This document shows, in pieces, positions 16,836 through 25,157 of a stretch of DNA of 43,526 nt. Source of the DNA: Pseudomonadaceae bacterium. Its GTDB lineage: Bacteria; Pseudomonadota; Gammaproteobacteria; Pseudomonadales; Pseudomonadaceae. The stretch is from the NCBI GenBank assembly GCA_019745275.1, contig JAIETJ010000035.1, positions 1 to 43,526 of the forward strand, read 5' to 3'. A program made the translations under genes and the position numbers. The notes under the pieces were generated by a model. It ran no database searches and was not told the origin of the DNA. It saw nothing but the letters and a program-made list of their open reading frames with translations. Numbering within the stretch: position 1 is the stretch's first letter; each line of letters opens with the position of its first letter.

Positions 16836-17315
16836 ATGGGTATTGCCGCCAACGATTTACGCCAACACGTGATCCGCCCCACGTTGATTTACTTGGGCCG
16901 CCACTCCCCTAGCGCTGAAGCCCTGTTACTCGGGGTTGCCGCTTGTCAAACGGCCCTCGGCGCGGTGCTCACCGACCGCCGTGGGCATGGCCTGTACCGC
17001 ATCGCCGAACAGCGCCACCAGCACATTTGGGATCAACATCTAGCACTCGATCCAGACCTAGCCAGCAAGGTGCGCGGCTTAGCCAGCCAGCATGCGTTTC
17101 TCACCGCCCCGCATTTAGAACTGACCGTTAACCTGCGCTACTCCACCGCCATCGCTTGGATGCTGATCGAGGCGGCCGGCACTAAGCTGCCCGAAAGCCA
17201 TGACCTGATGGGTTTGGGGCAGATTTGGCGACAGGTGTTCCAGCCCCAAGGCCAGGCCCGCGATTTTCTCAATGCGTGGCTCAGTTGCGTCGGCAAACTC
17301 AGCCAAGTGGCCTAA
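16836..17315 (+). CDS. Lysozyme-like phage-related protein lacking the usual catalytic Glu
   Basis: 159 residues from ATG 16836, which has ACGAGGAATTT upstream; the longer frame to 16782 lacks a ribosome site. The pattern VIRPTLIYLGRHSPSAEALL, then GVAACQTALGAV, GHGLYRIAEQRHQHIWD and LTVNLRYSTAIAWMLI resembles, as I remember it, a family of phage-borne proteins whose matching segment reads AAQESHLG. There the E-S pair recalls the catalytic Glu of goose-type lysozymes; here it reads QT. So either the enzyme has lost activity or the role is different. No other phage gene is nearby. Confident as a gene, tentative as to family. Confidence 0.6.
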   Translation: MGIAANDLRQHVIRPTLIYLGRHSPSAEALLLGVAACQTALGAVLTDRRGHGLYRIAEQRHQHIWDQHLALDPDLASKVRGLASQHAFLTAPHLELTVNLRYSTAIAWMLIEAAGTKLPESHDLMGLGQIWRQVFQPQGQARDFLNAWLSCVGKLSQVA

Positions 17316-17335
17316 GCCAAGCTAAATCGCAGCGC

Positions 17336-17365
17336 AAAAAAATCCGGGCTAGCCCGGATTTTTTT
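17336..17365. terminator. Perfect bidirectional intrinsic terminator
   Basis: A 30-bp perfect palindrome: seven A, TCCGGGCT, AGCCCGGA, seven T. The GC stem flanked by A- and T-runs works in both directions and lies between the convergent genes ending at 17315 and 17402. Confidence 0.93.
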
Positions 17366-17401
17366 ACAAGCAACTCGATTAAGCCAAAGCGCAGGTTACC
17401 C

Positions 17402-18355
17402 CTAGGGTTGTTTTTTCTTGCCGCCAAACATTTTAAACAGCCCACCGGCGGCGGCAACCAAGAGCACGCCAAATTTTTTCAGGAACAATAAAATCGCCGC
17501 AAATACACCCAACTTGGCGGCGACATTACCCGCCACCAGCGCACCTAAACCGTAGGCCGCGACTTGGTCGAGGTCGGGATTAAAATCGGCATAGCGGCTA
17601 CCGTCATTAAACTCGGTCATCGCCAACACATTCGGCAGGTTTTTCTCGATGGTTGGCAGCTGATCCATATTGGCGATGAAGTTCAGCACCAGCACACCCT
17701 TACGGCCCAGTACGCGAATGTTGTAGTTGAGGGTGTTGTAGTCGGCATCGCCGAACTTCAATTCCTTAGCCCAATAGAGCTTCTTGGCGGTAGCGTCGTA
17801 ATGCGGCTTGCTGGCCCAGCCAATCAATTGAATTTTGTCGTAACCCTCTTTAATCCGCTGCTCGTTACCCTCGAGGATGTCCTTTTGCATATCGCTGAGC
17901 ATTTCGCTGTAGTCGATGTCACTGGCATCACCATCTTCGACATAGCCATTCTCTTCATACTCAACCGTTACCGCCCAAGACTCATCCGCTAATGGCGAGA
18001 TTCCGGCCGGCAAGATCATGCCCAACGGTGGCTCACTCGGCGGGTTACCCCAGCCTTTACTGAGTATTGTTTCGGCATCCGCGCCATTCAAAAACACGAA
18101 TTGCTCCGGCAGGTCGAGGGTGGCCAAGTTGTCGCCGAGGACGATTTTACCGCGCTGAAAATGCACGCTAGCAAGTAGTTCCTCCTCGCTAATATCGTCC
18201 TCATGGGCCTGCGCTTCGTCAGCCGCTTCTTCATCGTAGGCGGCGTTGTCGCGCGCTTCTTCAGTCTCTGGGCTGGCCGGGGCCGGTACTACGGCCAAAG
18301 CGCTAGCTGCGCTGGTTAGCAGCAATGCGGCGAAAATCAGTTCCTTGATTAACAT
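17402..18355 (-). CDS. DUF2167 family membrane protein
   Basis: 317 residues with a cleavable signal (LIFAALLLTSAASALA), a very acidic linker (about residues 30-62), then the DUF2167 body: GKIVLGDNLATLDLPEQFVFLNGADAE, GMILPAG, YDKIQLIGWASKPHYDATAKKLYWAKEL and NYNIRVLGRKGVLVLNFIA. The C-terminus has hydrophobic segments (GVFAAILLFLKKFGVLLVAAAGGLF) and a Lys-rich tail, so it is an inner-membrane protein with a large periplasmic part. The function of the family is not known. It ends at a strong bidirectional terminator. Confidence 0.88.
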   Translation of the reverse strand: MLIKELIFAALLLTSAASALAVVPAPASPETEEARDNAAYDEEAADEAQAHEDDISEEELLASVHFQRGKIVLGDNLATLDLPEQFVFLNGADAETILSKGWGNPPSEPPLGMILPAGISPLADESWAVTVEYEENGYVEDGDASDIDYSEMLSDMQKDILEGNEQRIKEGYDKIQLIGWASKPHYDATAKKLYWAKELKFGDADYNTLNYNIRVLGRKGVLVLNFIANMDQLPTIEKNLPNVLAMTEFNDGSRYADFNPDLDQVAAYGLGALVAGNVAAKLGVFAAILLFLKKFGVLLVAAAGGLFKMFGGKKKQP

Positions 18356-18474
18356 CTACAACTCCATCGTTGAGCACTAGAAAAGTGCCAAACTATACCG
18401 GCGCGCACTGCCGCGCCCAAGCCATGCGTGACCAAGTTGTAACGCGGCGCACGCATTTAGCTAGCTATTGGCCA

Positions 18475-19599
18475 CTATTGATCAGTGGCGCGTTGAGGCT
18501 CACGCAATTTTCTATCGTGCAAATAGTCCAGCACCGCCGCGTGCTCGCCCCTGAACTCGATACGCTGCGCTTTGCTCTCTTGCTGAAAGGCGTACATCGG
18601 GTCGTAATACTCGCTCAGCAAACCTTCGATCCATTCGCGGTGCAGTTCGACCGCACCAGTGCCTTGCTGCTCAGCCAAGGCGGCGTTCATGCTCGCCGCC
18701 AAGCGCTGATAACGCTCACCACCGAGGCGTTTAAGGATGTTATTCAGGCTCTGCTGCAAGCGTTCGGCGAACAAATTAAAGCCCTGCTCAGCGCCGTGCA
18801 CGGCGACAAATTCGGCGCACAGGTTGGTCACGTAATCGGTCAAGATCCGCGTCACCCGCCCCTCTAAACTGTCCTCTAGCCAGATCAGCGGATAGCCCTG
18901 CATGCCTTGATGCAAAGCCAGCGGCAGGTTGCAACTACCGACCATGCGGCTTTCATCTTCAAGCACAAACTGGGTAAGGCCTGCGTGACGTTTTTTCAGG
19001 ATATCGATGGCCAAGCGGTTTTCGAAATCGATCTGCGCCGGCTGTGGGCTGACCCGCTTGCCAAAGCTGGAGCCACGGTGATTGGCGTGCCCCTCTAAAT
19101 CCAAGGCGTTATCTAGTTGCGCCAGCACCTCAGTTTTGCCAGTGCCGGTGAGGCCACCGAGGATGACAAATTCGCACTGCGCCAAGGCCTGCTCGGTGCT
19201 GTCGAGCAAGAAGCTGCGCATGGCTTTGTAGCCGCCGATAACGCGTGGATAGTCGATACCGGCTTCGTCCTTGAGCCATTGCTGAACTAACTGCGAGCGC
19301 AAACCGCCGCGAAAGCAATACAGATAACCCTGCGGATTGGCCTCGGCGAACGCGACCCAAGCGGCGATACGCGCCGCTTTCAGTTCGCCGCTAACCAGTT
19401 GATGGCCAAGCTTGATCGCCGCGTCCTGGCCTTGCTGTTTGTAGCAAGTGCCGACCTTTTGCCGCTCAAGGTCATCCATCAGCGGCAGGTTAGTCACCCC
19501 CGGAAAAGCCCCTTTACTGAACTCAATCGGCGCACGGGCATCCATCATCGGCAGGTCGGTTAAGAATATCTGGCTAAAGTCGGCGCTGTTATCGCGCAT
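18475..19599 (-). CDS. selU: tRNA 2-selenouridine synthase
   Basis: 374 residues from ATG 19599, which overlaps the selD stop codon (TGATG); a GTG one codon upstream is possible. SelU (MnmH, YbbB) replaces sulfur by selenium at the wobble 2-thiouridine of certain tRNAs, using selenophosphate. The rhodanese domain carries Cys95 in YCFRGGLRS, and a P-loop GGLTGTGKT lies at residues 148-156, as expected for this two-domain enzyme. It is translationally coupled to selD, which makes its selenium donor. About 120 bases without a gene separate it from the DUF2167 start. Confidence 0.94.
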   Translation of the reverse strand: MRDNSADFSQIFLTDLPMMDARAPIEFSKGAFPGVTNLPLMDDLERQKVGTCYKQQGQDAAIKLGHQLVSGELKAARIAAWVAFAEANPQGYLYCFRGGLRSQLVQQWLKDEAGIDYPRVIGGYKAMRSFLLDSTEQALAQCEFVILGGLTGTGKTEVLAQLDNALDLEGHANHRGSSFGKRVSPQPAQIDFENRLAIDILKKRHAGLTQFVLEDESRMVGSCNLPLALHQGMQGYPLIWLEDSLEGRVTRILTDYVTNLCAEFVAVHGAEQGFNLFAERLQQSLNNILKRLGGERYQRLAASMNAALAEQQGTGAVELHREWIEGLLSEYYDPMYAFQQESKAQRIEFRGEHAAVLDYLHDRKLREPQRATDQ

Positions 19600-20633
19600 C
19601 ACTGCACCTCGACCGCGTAGGTCTGTCGCTCAACCAGCACACCGATAGACGCCAAGTCCAAGCCCAACTCGGCGGCCAACGCCAAGAACTCGGCCTCCCC
19701 CTCAGGAGTGACCGCCACCAGCAAACCGCCGCTGGTTTGCGGGTCGCAGAGCAGGTTTTTTTGCTCATCGGTGAGCGGTGCAACCTTCTCGCCGTAACTG
19801 TCGAAGTTGCGCTGGGTGCCGCCGGGCACGCAACCTTGCGTCAAGTAGTAATCCACCCCCGGTAAGCGCGGCACAGCGGCAAATTCCAGCTGCGCAGTCA
19901 AACCGCTGCCGTCGGCCATTTCCAGTAAATGCCCAAGCAAACCGAAACCAGTGACATCAGTCATGGCCGTGACGCCGGCAAGCTTGCCAAAACGACTGCC
20001 GGGTTTGTTCAGGGTGCACATCCATTCACAGGCTAGGCCGACGTCCTCGGCACGCAACTTGGACTGTTTCTCGGCAGTGGTGAGAATGCCGATACCCAGT
20101 GGTTTGGAGAGGTACAGGCGGCAACCGACGGTGGCGCTGTCATTGCGCTTCATATGGCGTTTAAGCACCACGCCAGTCACCGCCAGACCGAAAATCGGCT
20201 CAGGCGCATCGATCGAGTGACCGCCCGCCAAGGGAATCCCCGCGGCATCACAAACCGCTCGACCGCCGCGTATCACCTCGCGGGCGATCTCGGGGGCCAA
20301 TAAATTGATCGGCCAGCCGAGAATAGCGATGGCCATCAGCGGGTCGCCGCCCATGGCGTAAATATCGCTGATGGCATTGGTGGCGGCGATCCGGCCAAAG
20401 TCATAGGGATCATCGACGATCGGCATAAAGAAGTCGGTGGTCGACACCACCCCGCGCTCGTCATCCAAGGCATACACAGCAGCATCATCGCGCGAGGCAT
20501 TGCCGACCCAGAGTTTCGGATCAAGATTCTGCGCGCCGCTGCCGGCCAAGATCACATCCAACACCTTGGGGGAAATCTTGCAGCCACAACCGGCGCCATG
20601 ACTGTATTGGGTAAGGCGGATAGGTTCGTTCAT
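19599..20633 (-). CDS. selD: Selenide, water dikinase (selenophosphate synthetase)
   Basis: 344 residues. SelD uses ATP and selenide to make selenophosphate. The active-site loop GAGCGCK shows Cys16 and Lys19, so this is a Cys form, not a selenocysteine form. The ATP/metal motifs [30 protein letters not shown] and [10 protein letters not shown] are intact, as is the C-terminal [15 protein letters not shown]. It is followed by selU with a one-base overlap. No selA or selB is seen in the window, so use for 2-selenouridine in tRNA is the supported role here. Confidence 0.96.
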   Translation of the reverse strand: MNEPIRLTQYSHGAGCGCKISPKVLDVILAGSGAQNLDPKLWVGNASRDDAAVYALDDERGVVSTTDFFMPIVDDPYDFGRIAATNAISDIYAMGGDPLMAIAILGWPINLLAPEIAREVIRGGRAVCDAAGIPLAGGHSIDAPEPIFGLAVTGVVLKRHMKRNDSATVGCRLYLSKPLGIGILTTAEKQSKLRAEDVGLACEWMCTLNKPGSRFGKLAGVTAMTDVTGFGLLGHLLEMADGSGLTAQLEFAAVPRLPGVDYYLTQGCVPGGTQRNFDSYGEKVAPLTDEQKNLLCDPQTSGGLLVAVTPEGEAEFLALAAELGLDLASIGVLVERQTYAVEVQ

Positions 20634-20763
20634 AGACGTTCTCGGCAGCGCGCAGACAAAAGTGCCTGCAGTCTAACAAAGCCGCCGGTGGCTTTTACCA
20701 GTCATAACGCTTGTCAGACCGCCAGCCGGGTTAGCTGCGCAGCGGCGTAACCCGCCATAAGAC

Positions 20764-21543
20764 TCAAAACGTCTGCCAAGTTGGCAGCCAGTCAAAGCTT
20801 TGCTCGGTTTGCCGACTGGGCCGGTATTCCGCCCCCAGCCAGCCGTTATAGCCGCTGTCGCGGAGCGCCTGCAGCAGTGGCGGAAAATCCAGCGCGCCCG
20901 TACCCGGCTCGCCACGCCCCGGGCAGTCGGCAAATTGCACATGGCCGATGCGCCCGGCCAGCAGGGCCATGCCGGCGGGAATATCCAGCCCTTGGCGGGC
21001 CATATGGTAGAGGTCGAACTGGGCTTGCAGGTTGGGGTGGTCAACCGCGCGCAACAACTCATCCAGTTGCTCAGGCGTGTTGAGCAGAAAGCCCGGCATA
21101 TCAAGCGGATTGATCGCCTCGCAGAGCACGCCAATCCCCAGTAGCGAAAAAGCTTCGGCGGTTTTAGCCAGATTGACCAGCAGACAAGCCAGCGCCTGTT
21201 CACGGCTGACGCCCTCGGCCAGCCGACCGGCCAGCACATTGACGTAAGCCGGGCGGGTCATGGCGGCATAGCTGAGCGCCTGTTGCAAAGCCGCATCGAA
21301 CTCAGCTTGCCGAGCAGGCACGGCAGCCAGCCCCGGGCCGCCTGCCATTAAATCGCCGGCGGGCAGATTGATCAGCCGCAGCGGTAAGCCGGCGCGGGCC
21401 AGCGCTTCCTTTAATTGCAGGGCCGGTAGTTCATAAGGGAACTGGATTTCCACACCATCGAAACCCGCCGCCGCAGCGGCCTGCACCCGCGCCAGCAGCG
21501 GCAGCTCGGTAAACAGTAATGACAGGTTGGCGGCGATTTTCAT
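20764..21543 (-). CDS. hyi: Hydroxypyruvate isomerase family protein
   Basis: 259 residues from ATG 21543 (MKIAANLSLLFTELPLLARV); the longer frame to 21624 would run into a REP element. The TIM-barrel motifs GFDGVEIQFPYE, LGIGVLCEAINPLDMPGFLL, LQAQFDLYHMARQG and GHVQFADCPGRGEPGTG follow bacterial hydroxypyruvate isomerase closely, including the Glu, Asp, His and Glu metal/catalytic positions. It interconverts hydroxypyruvate and tartronate semialdehyde. glxR lies upstream on the same strand, separated by about 200 bases with a REPIN. The usual partner gcl is not in the window. Confidence 0.88.
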   Translation of the reverse strand: MKIAANLSLLFTELPLLARVQAAAAAGFDGVEIQFPYELPALQLKEALARAGLPLRLINLPAGDLMAGGPGLAAVPARQAEFDAALQQALSYAAMTRPAYVNVLAGRLAEGVSREQALACLLVNLAKTAEAFSLLGIGVLCEAINPLDMPGFLLNTPEQLDELLRAVDHPNLQAQFDLYHMARQGLDIPAGMALLAGRIGHVQFADCPGRGEPGTGALDFPPLLQALRDSGYNGWLGAEYRPSRQTEQSFDWLPTWQTF

Positions 21544-21597
21544 GGCTATGTACTCGTTATGGATTGCAGACCGCAGGTAACGGCCAAGATGCAAAAC

Positions 21598-21715
21598 CTG
21601 TAGGGGCGAGCTTGTGACCCACATGGATGTGGAAAATGCACCAAGCCGCAGGGAACGGCTGCTGTCTCGCGATGCTGTCGCTGACTATGGATCGCCAGCA
21701 AGCTGGCTCCTACAG
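21598..21715. repeat. REPIN: inverted pair of Pseudomonas-type REP sequences
   Basis: The left unit CTGTAGGGGCGAGCTTG (21598-21614) and the right unit CAAGCTGGCTCCTACAG (21699-21715) are inverted relatives. The right one, read on the minus strand, is the classic GTAG-headed form with a GCCAGC-TTG-CTGGC hairpin. Between them lies a palindrome CCACATGGATGTGG. A 30-base block (21611-21640) recurs at 29029-29058 with one mismatch. It sits between hyi and glxR. Confidence 0.8.
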
Positions 21716-21747
21716 AGGGGGCTCTCATGCCGAGTAGAGCGCAATTC

Positions 21748-22638
21748 TCATGGTTTGTTCTCGCGGTACAACTCGATCAGGGTGGCGGGATCGCGTTCGA
21801 GATTGCCTTGGCTGCCGTGCAAGCGCATCAATTGCGCGGCCAAACCACTCATTGGCGTGCTGGAGTCCTGTTCGCGGGCCAATTTAACCGCCGTATCCAG
21901 ATCTTTCAGCAGGGTGCGCACATGCCACTTGATTGGCTCAAACTGGCTGGCAGACATCTGCGGGGCGAGAATTTGCAAGGGTTTGGAGTCGGCAAAGCCG
22001 CCACTCAAGGCTTCGGCCAACAGGCTTGCATCCACCCCGCTCTTCTCGGCAAGCGCCACCACTTCGGCAATCACCAGCGCATTGCAGGCCACCAGCATCT
22101 GGTTACAGACTTTGGTTACTTGGCCGGCGCCTAGCGCGCCCATATGGGTAACACGCTGGCCGAGGTGGGCCAGAATCGGCCGTACCCGCGCCACGTCTTC
22201 GGCCCGGCCACCGGCCATAATCGCCAAGCTGCCGGCCGTGGCCCCGAGCGTGCCGCCCGACACCGGCGCATCCAGCCAATGCATTCCGGTGTGCGCGGCG
22301 AGTTCGGCGGCCATCTCGCGGGTCGCGGCCGCCTCCAGACTGGAGAAATCCACCAGCAACTGCCCAGGTTTGCCTCCGCTCACTATGCCCGCCGGACCAA
22401 ACACCACCTGACGGACCACCCGGGTATCGGCCAAGCACAACAGCACTATGTCAGCGGCTTGGCAGAGTTCTGCCGGACTGAATACCTGCCGCGCGCCGGC
22501 CGCGACCAGCTCGGCGCACTTGTCCGGCGAGCGGTTCCACACCGTTAATGGATAGCCAGCGGCCAGCAGCCGACGACACATAGGCAGGCCCATCAGGCCG
22601 ATCCCAGCAAAGGCCAGGGCAGGTAGTGAGTTAGACAT
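21748..22638 (-). CDS. glxR: 2-hydroxy-3-oxopropionate (tartronate semialdehyde) reductase family
   Basis: 296 residues of the beta-hydroxyacid dehydrogenase family. The cofactor motif is GIGLMG (residues 12-17), the substrate motif DAPVSGGTLGA lies at about 123-133, and the catalytic Lys176 is in GQVTKVCNQ. The family reduces tartronate semialdehyde to glycerate with NAD(P)H; neighbouring hyi supports that role over other family members. The two genes run in the same direction but a REPIN separates them. Confidence 0.83.
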   Translation of the reverse strand: MSNSLPALAFAGIGLMGLPMCRRLLAAGYPLTVWNRSPDKCAELVAAGARQVFSPAELCQAADIVLLCLADTRVVRQVVFGPAGIVSGGKPGQLLVDFSSLEAAATREMAAELAAHTGMHWLDAPVSGGTLGATAGSLAIMAGGRAEDVARVRPILAHLGQRVTHMGALGAGQVTKVCNQMLVACNALVIAEVVALAEKSGVDASLLAEALSGGFADSKPLQILAPQMSASQFEPIKWHVRTLLKDLDTAVKLAREQDSSTPMSGLAAQLMRLHGSQGNLERDPATLIELYRENKP

Positions 22639-22841
22639 AGGAACCCTGCAATAGAAGAAAGACAGGGGCGAATCCTTACACAGATGGCAAATACGGCCTA
22701 GTAGCCTGTCAGTCCTAGACCTGCGCCGACGGCACTAAACCGCAACACGGCTAACCCCATCGGTCAGCCGGCCTGAACCGGTTACCCCTTACAATCCTAG
22801 ACGCCCGACAGCGCTGCAGGCGCTGCCGAGGCGCGCAAAAC

Positions 22842-23957
22842 CTAAGGCTGCGCTAGCACCTGCTCTGCAACATTACGCAAGGCCAGCAAGGACTCAGCCG
22901 ACTCGCGCTCTATGCGTTTTTGCAACAGCAGACGGTTGAGCAAGCGCATCACTAATCCAGGGAAGTGATATTCCAGCGTGCGCACAAAGCGCGTACCACA
23001 CTGCGTGGCTTGGCATTCATAGGTAACCGAGAGGTTAAGGCCATAGTTACCGGTTGCCCGCGCCTGCCAACGTTGCCCCACCACATACTCGACAACATCC
23101 CAACTAAGCTGGCCCGTACGGCCACCGGCGAAAATATCCTCGTCAAAATGACTGCCTGCAACTAAAGAACCGCTGGGGCCATACACCCGCACCGAAGATG
23201 GATGCCACTCGGGCCAGCGTGTCGCACAACTGGCATACGCCAGCACCTGTTCAGGGCCATAAGCGATCTCGACCTCATGCTGCATAACCGTCACGCAGTG
23301 ATCGCGCTCCAGCGGCTGCCAATCCAAAGTCCCATGCAACCAGTCCATTAACGGGAACACGATATTGAAATTTTTGCTTTGCATCAGGTCGCGCCGGTGA
23401 TGCAGTTCATGCAGCCGTCGCATGTGGCGTATCCAGGGCAGCCGAGCTACAGGATGATGGTCTGGCAGATGCTCGCAGGCGTGGAAAATTTCGTAGCTCA
23501 GGTAGCCGAGCAGCATGCTGCTGGCAAACAACCCAGCGACATTGCTGTTAACTAGGCTCAACAACCACCAGGCAGCAAACAAACCGCTGCTGTAAATCAA
23601 GATCAACCAAGCAGGGAAGAGGATTACTCGCCAGTCTTGGGCGGTTTCATAGCGCATCTGCCCGGGCACGAAAAAACTGTGGTGATCGCCACTGTGGCGC
23701 TTATAAAACAGCGCACTCAAACGATGTTTATGGTGCCCTAGTTTTTTGTGCACGGTGTATTCGCCCCAGTTAAACAACACCAGAGTCAGCACAATGGTCA
23801 GCCACTCCAAGGGCCGCACCGCCTCTAAAGTGCGGTAGAAAAACACCAGGCACAGCGCACCATAAACCAGCACAAATCCGCCATGCAGCCACGGGTTGTA
23901 ACGCGCATGAATGCCTGCCCGGTAGCGTGCCCGAAAGGCTTGAGTATCGAAGATCAT
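22842..23957 (-). CDS. Fatty-acid-hydroxylase-type diiron membrane protein fused to an SRPBCC domain
   Basis: 371 residues. Residues about 25-60 and 105-160 are membrane segments. The histidine boxes of the fatty acid hydroxylase/sterol desaturase superfamily are present: His70-x4-His75-His76 (HKKLGHH), HSGDHH at 88-93, HACEHLPDHH, and HMRRLHELHH, followed by NFNIVFPLMDWLHGTL. From about 221 to the end (VTVMQHEVEIAYGPEQVLAYASCATRWPEWHPSS) an SRPBCC/START-like ligand-binding domain follows. I know such hydroxylases mostly as stand-alone proteins, so this fusion is unusual. CTGGAGTTGCG precedes the ATG. The divergent LysR gene may control it. Confidence 0.82.
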   Translation of the reverse strand: MIFDTQAFRARYRAGIHARYNPWLHGGFVLVYGALCLVFFYRTLEAVRPLEWLTIVLTLVLFNWGEYTVHKKLGHHKHRLSALFYKRHSGDHHSFFVPGQMRYETAQDWRVILFPAWLILIYSSGLFAAWWLLSLVNSNVAGLFASSMLLGYLSYEIFHACEHLPDHHPVARLPWIRHMRRLHELHHRRDLMQSKNFNIVFPLMDWLHGTLDWQPLERDHCVTVMQHEVEIAYGPEQVLAYASCATRWPEWHPSSVRVYGPSGSLVAGSHFDEDIFAGGRTGQLSWDVVEYVVGQRWQARATGNYGLNLSVTYECQATQCGTRFVRTLEYHFPGLVMRLLNRLLLQKRIERESAESLLALRNVAEQVLAQP

Positions 23958-23992
23958 CGCAACTCCAGGGTGGATGGGTTTGACAGCAGTCT

Positions 23993-24018
23993 ATTGATCG
24001 AATAATTATTGCGACAAT
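23993..24018. promoter_or_regulatory. Dyad in the hydroxylase/LysR divergent gap
   Basis: ATTG-N4-AATAATTATT-N4-CAAT over 26 bp, symmetric about 24005/24006, in an 85-base AT-rich gap between divergent starts. It is in the expected place for a LysR-type binding site serving both promoters. Assignment is inference. Confidence 0.5.
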
Positions 24019-24042
24019 TGATATTCAAGATAAGCATTATTC

Positions 24043-24981
24043 ATGAACGTGAATTTACGCCAGATAGATTTAAACCTGCTGCTGGTCTTCGATGCACTGA
24101 TGCAGGAGCAGAATCTTTCGCGCGCAGCACTCCGGCTGCATATGAGCCAGCCGACCGTTAGCAATGCGCTGGCCCGCTTGCGCGCACAGTTGGGCGAGCC
24201 GCTTTTCAAACGCACGGCCCGTGGCATGCTACCGACAGCCCAAGCGCAGGCTTTGTACGGGCCGATCCGCCAAGGCTTGCACCTATTGCAGCTGGGGCTG
24301 GGCTCGCAGGAGGCCTTTGATTTGCAGGCTGAGCACAGCTTCAGGTTATCCATGAATGATTATGCCCAAGCCACGCTGTTGCCGGCCCTGCTCGCGCACT
24401 TGAGGTTACTGGCACCGCGCGTGGTGCTGTCGGTGCAAAGCGATGAGGCGGATTCGCTGAGCGCTCGACTGGCGGCGGGAGAACTGGATCTGGCGATTGA
24501 TTACCTGTACTTCGCCAGCAGCGAGCTCTGCTACCAACCTTTAATCGAAGAACAACTGGTGGTGATCGGCCGCGCAGGACACCCGGCATTTGTCGGGGGG
24601 CTCACCTTGGCCGGCTACCAGCAAAGCCAGCATGTATTGATCCTGCCGCGAGCTGGGCGAGGCTCACCACTGGAAATCATCCTCGGCTCGGCCAAAGTCC
24701 ACCGTCAGGCACAGGTGCATGTGCCGCACTATTTGACCATTCCACCGATCGTGGCGCAGTCCGATTTGCTCGGTACAGTGCCGCGCCGCTTGGCCGAACA
24801 TTTTGCACCGATCTATGCGCTGCAGATCTCGCCGCTGCCGGTGACTATTCCGCCAGTGCAAGTAAGCCTTATCTGGCACCGCCAGCAAGAGTTGGCGCCA
24901 GGTTTGCGCTGGTTACGCGAACAGATAGCCCAGCTATTTAACCAGGCATCCGGCGCGCTGCAGAGCACCTCGCAAACGTAA
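24043..24981 (+). CDS. LysR family transcriptional regulator
   Basis: 312 residues. The N-terminal helix-turn-helix (LRQIDLNLLLVFDALMQEQNLSRAALRLHMSQPTVSNALARLR) and the opening resemble the NodD/LeuO branch. The effector domain follows. The start ATG is 85 bases from the start of the divergent hydroxylase-SRPBCC gene, and the gap carries a dyad, so regulation of that gene is likely. The effector is unknown; a lipid-like compound would suit the target but cannot be shown from sequence. Confidence 0.9.
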   Translation: MNVNLRQIDLNLLLVFDALMQEQNLSRAALRLHMSQPTVSNALARLRAQLGEPLFKRTARGMLPTAQAQALYGPIRQGLHLLQLGLGSQEAFDLQAEHSFRLSMNDYAQATLLPALLAHLRLLAPRVVLSVQSDEADSLSARLAAGELDLAIDYLYFASSELCYQPLIEEQLVVIGRAGHPAFVGGLTLAGYQQSQHVLILPRAGRGSPLEIILGSAKVHRQAQVHVPHYLTIPPIVAQSDLLGTVPRRLAEHFAPIYALQISPLPVTIPPVQVSLIWHRQQELAPGLRWLREQIAQLFNQASGALQSTSQT

Positions 24982-25157
24982 ATACCTTGCTCAGCGCAAT
25001 AGGTTGCGAGCTCTAGAGTGGCTCAACAACAGTTGCTGTCTGCCGTGCGGCCAGCAGCATAGCCACGAAGTCGACCGCAAAGCGAATGAAACTGCCGCTC
25101 ACGGCAGTGCGCCTTTATACTGCTTGGCCTTTTTCCGCTATTGAACCGGAGATACCC

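Noticed and set aside
16836..17315. Prophage remnant
   Set aside because: Only one gene has phage-like character. There are no integrase, capsid or tail genes and no attachment-site repeats around it.
22639..22841. Possible small RNA or gene upstream of glxR
   Set aside because: No open frame with a ribosome site, no clear hairpin with a T-run and no promoter-like pair could be identified.
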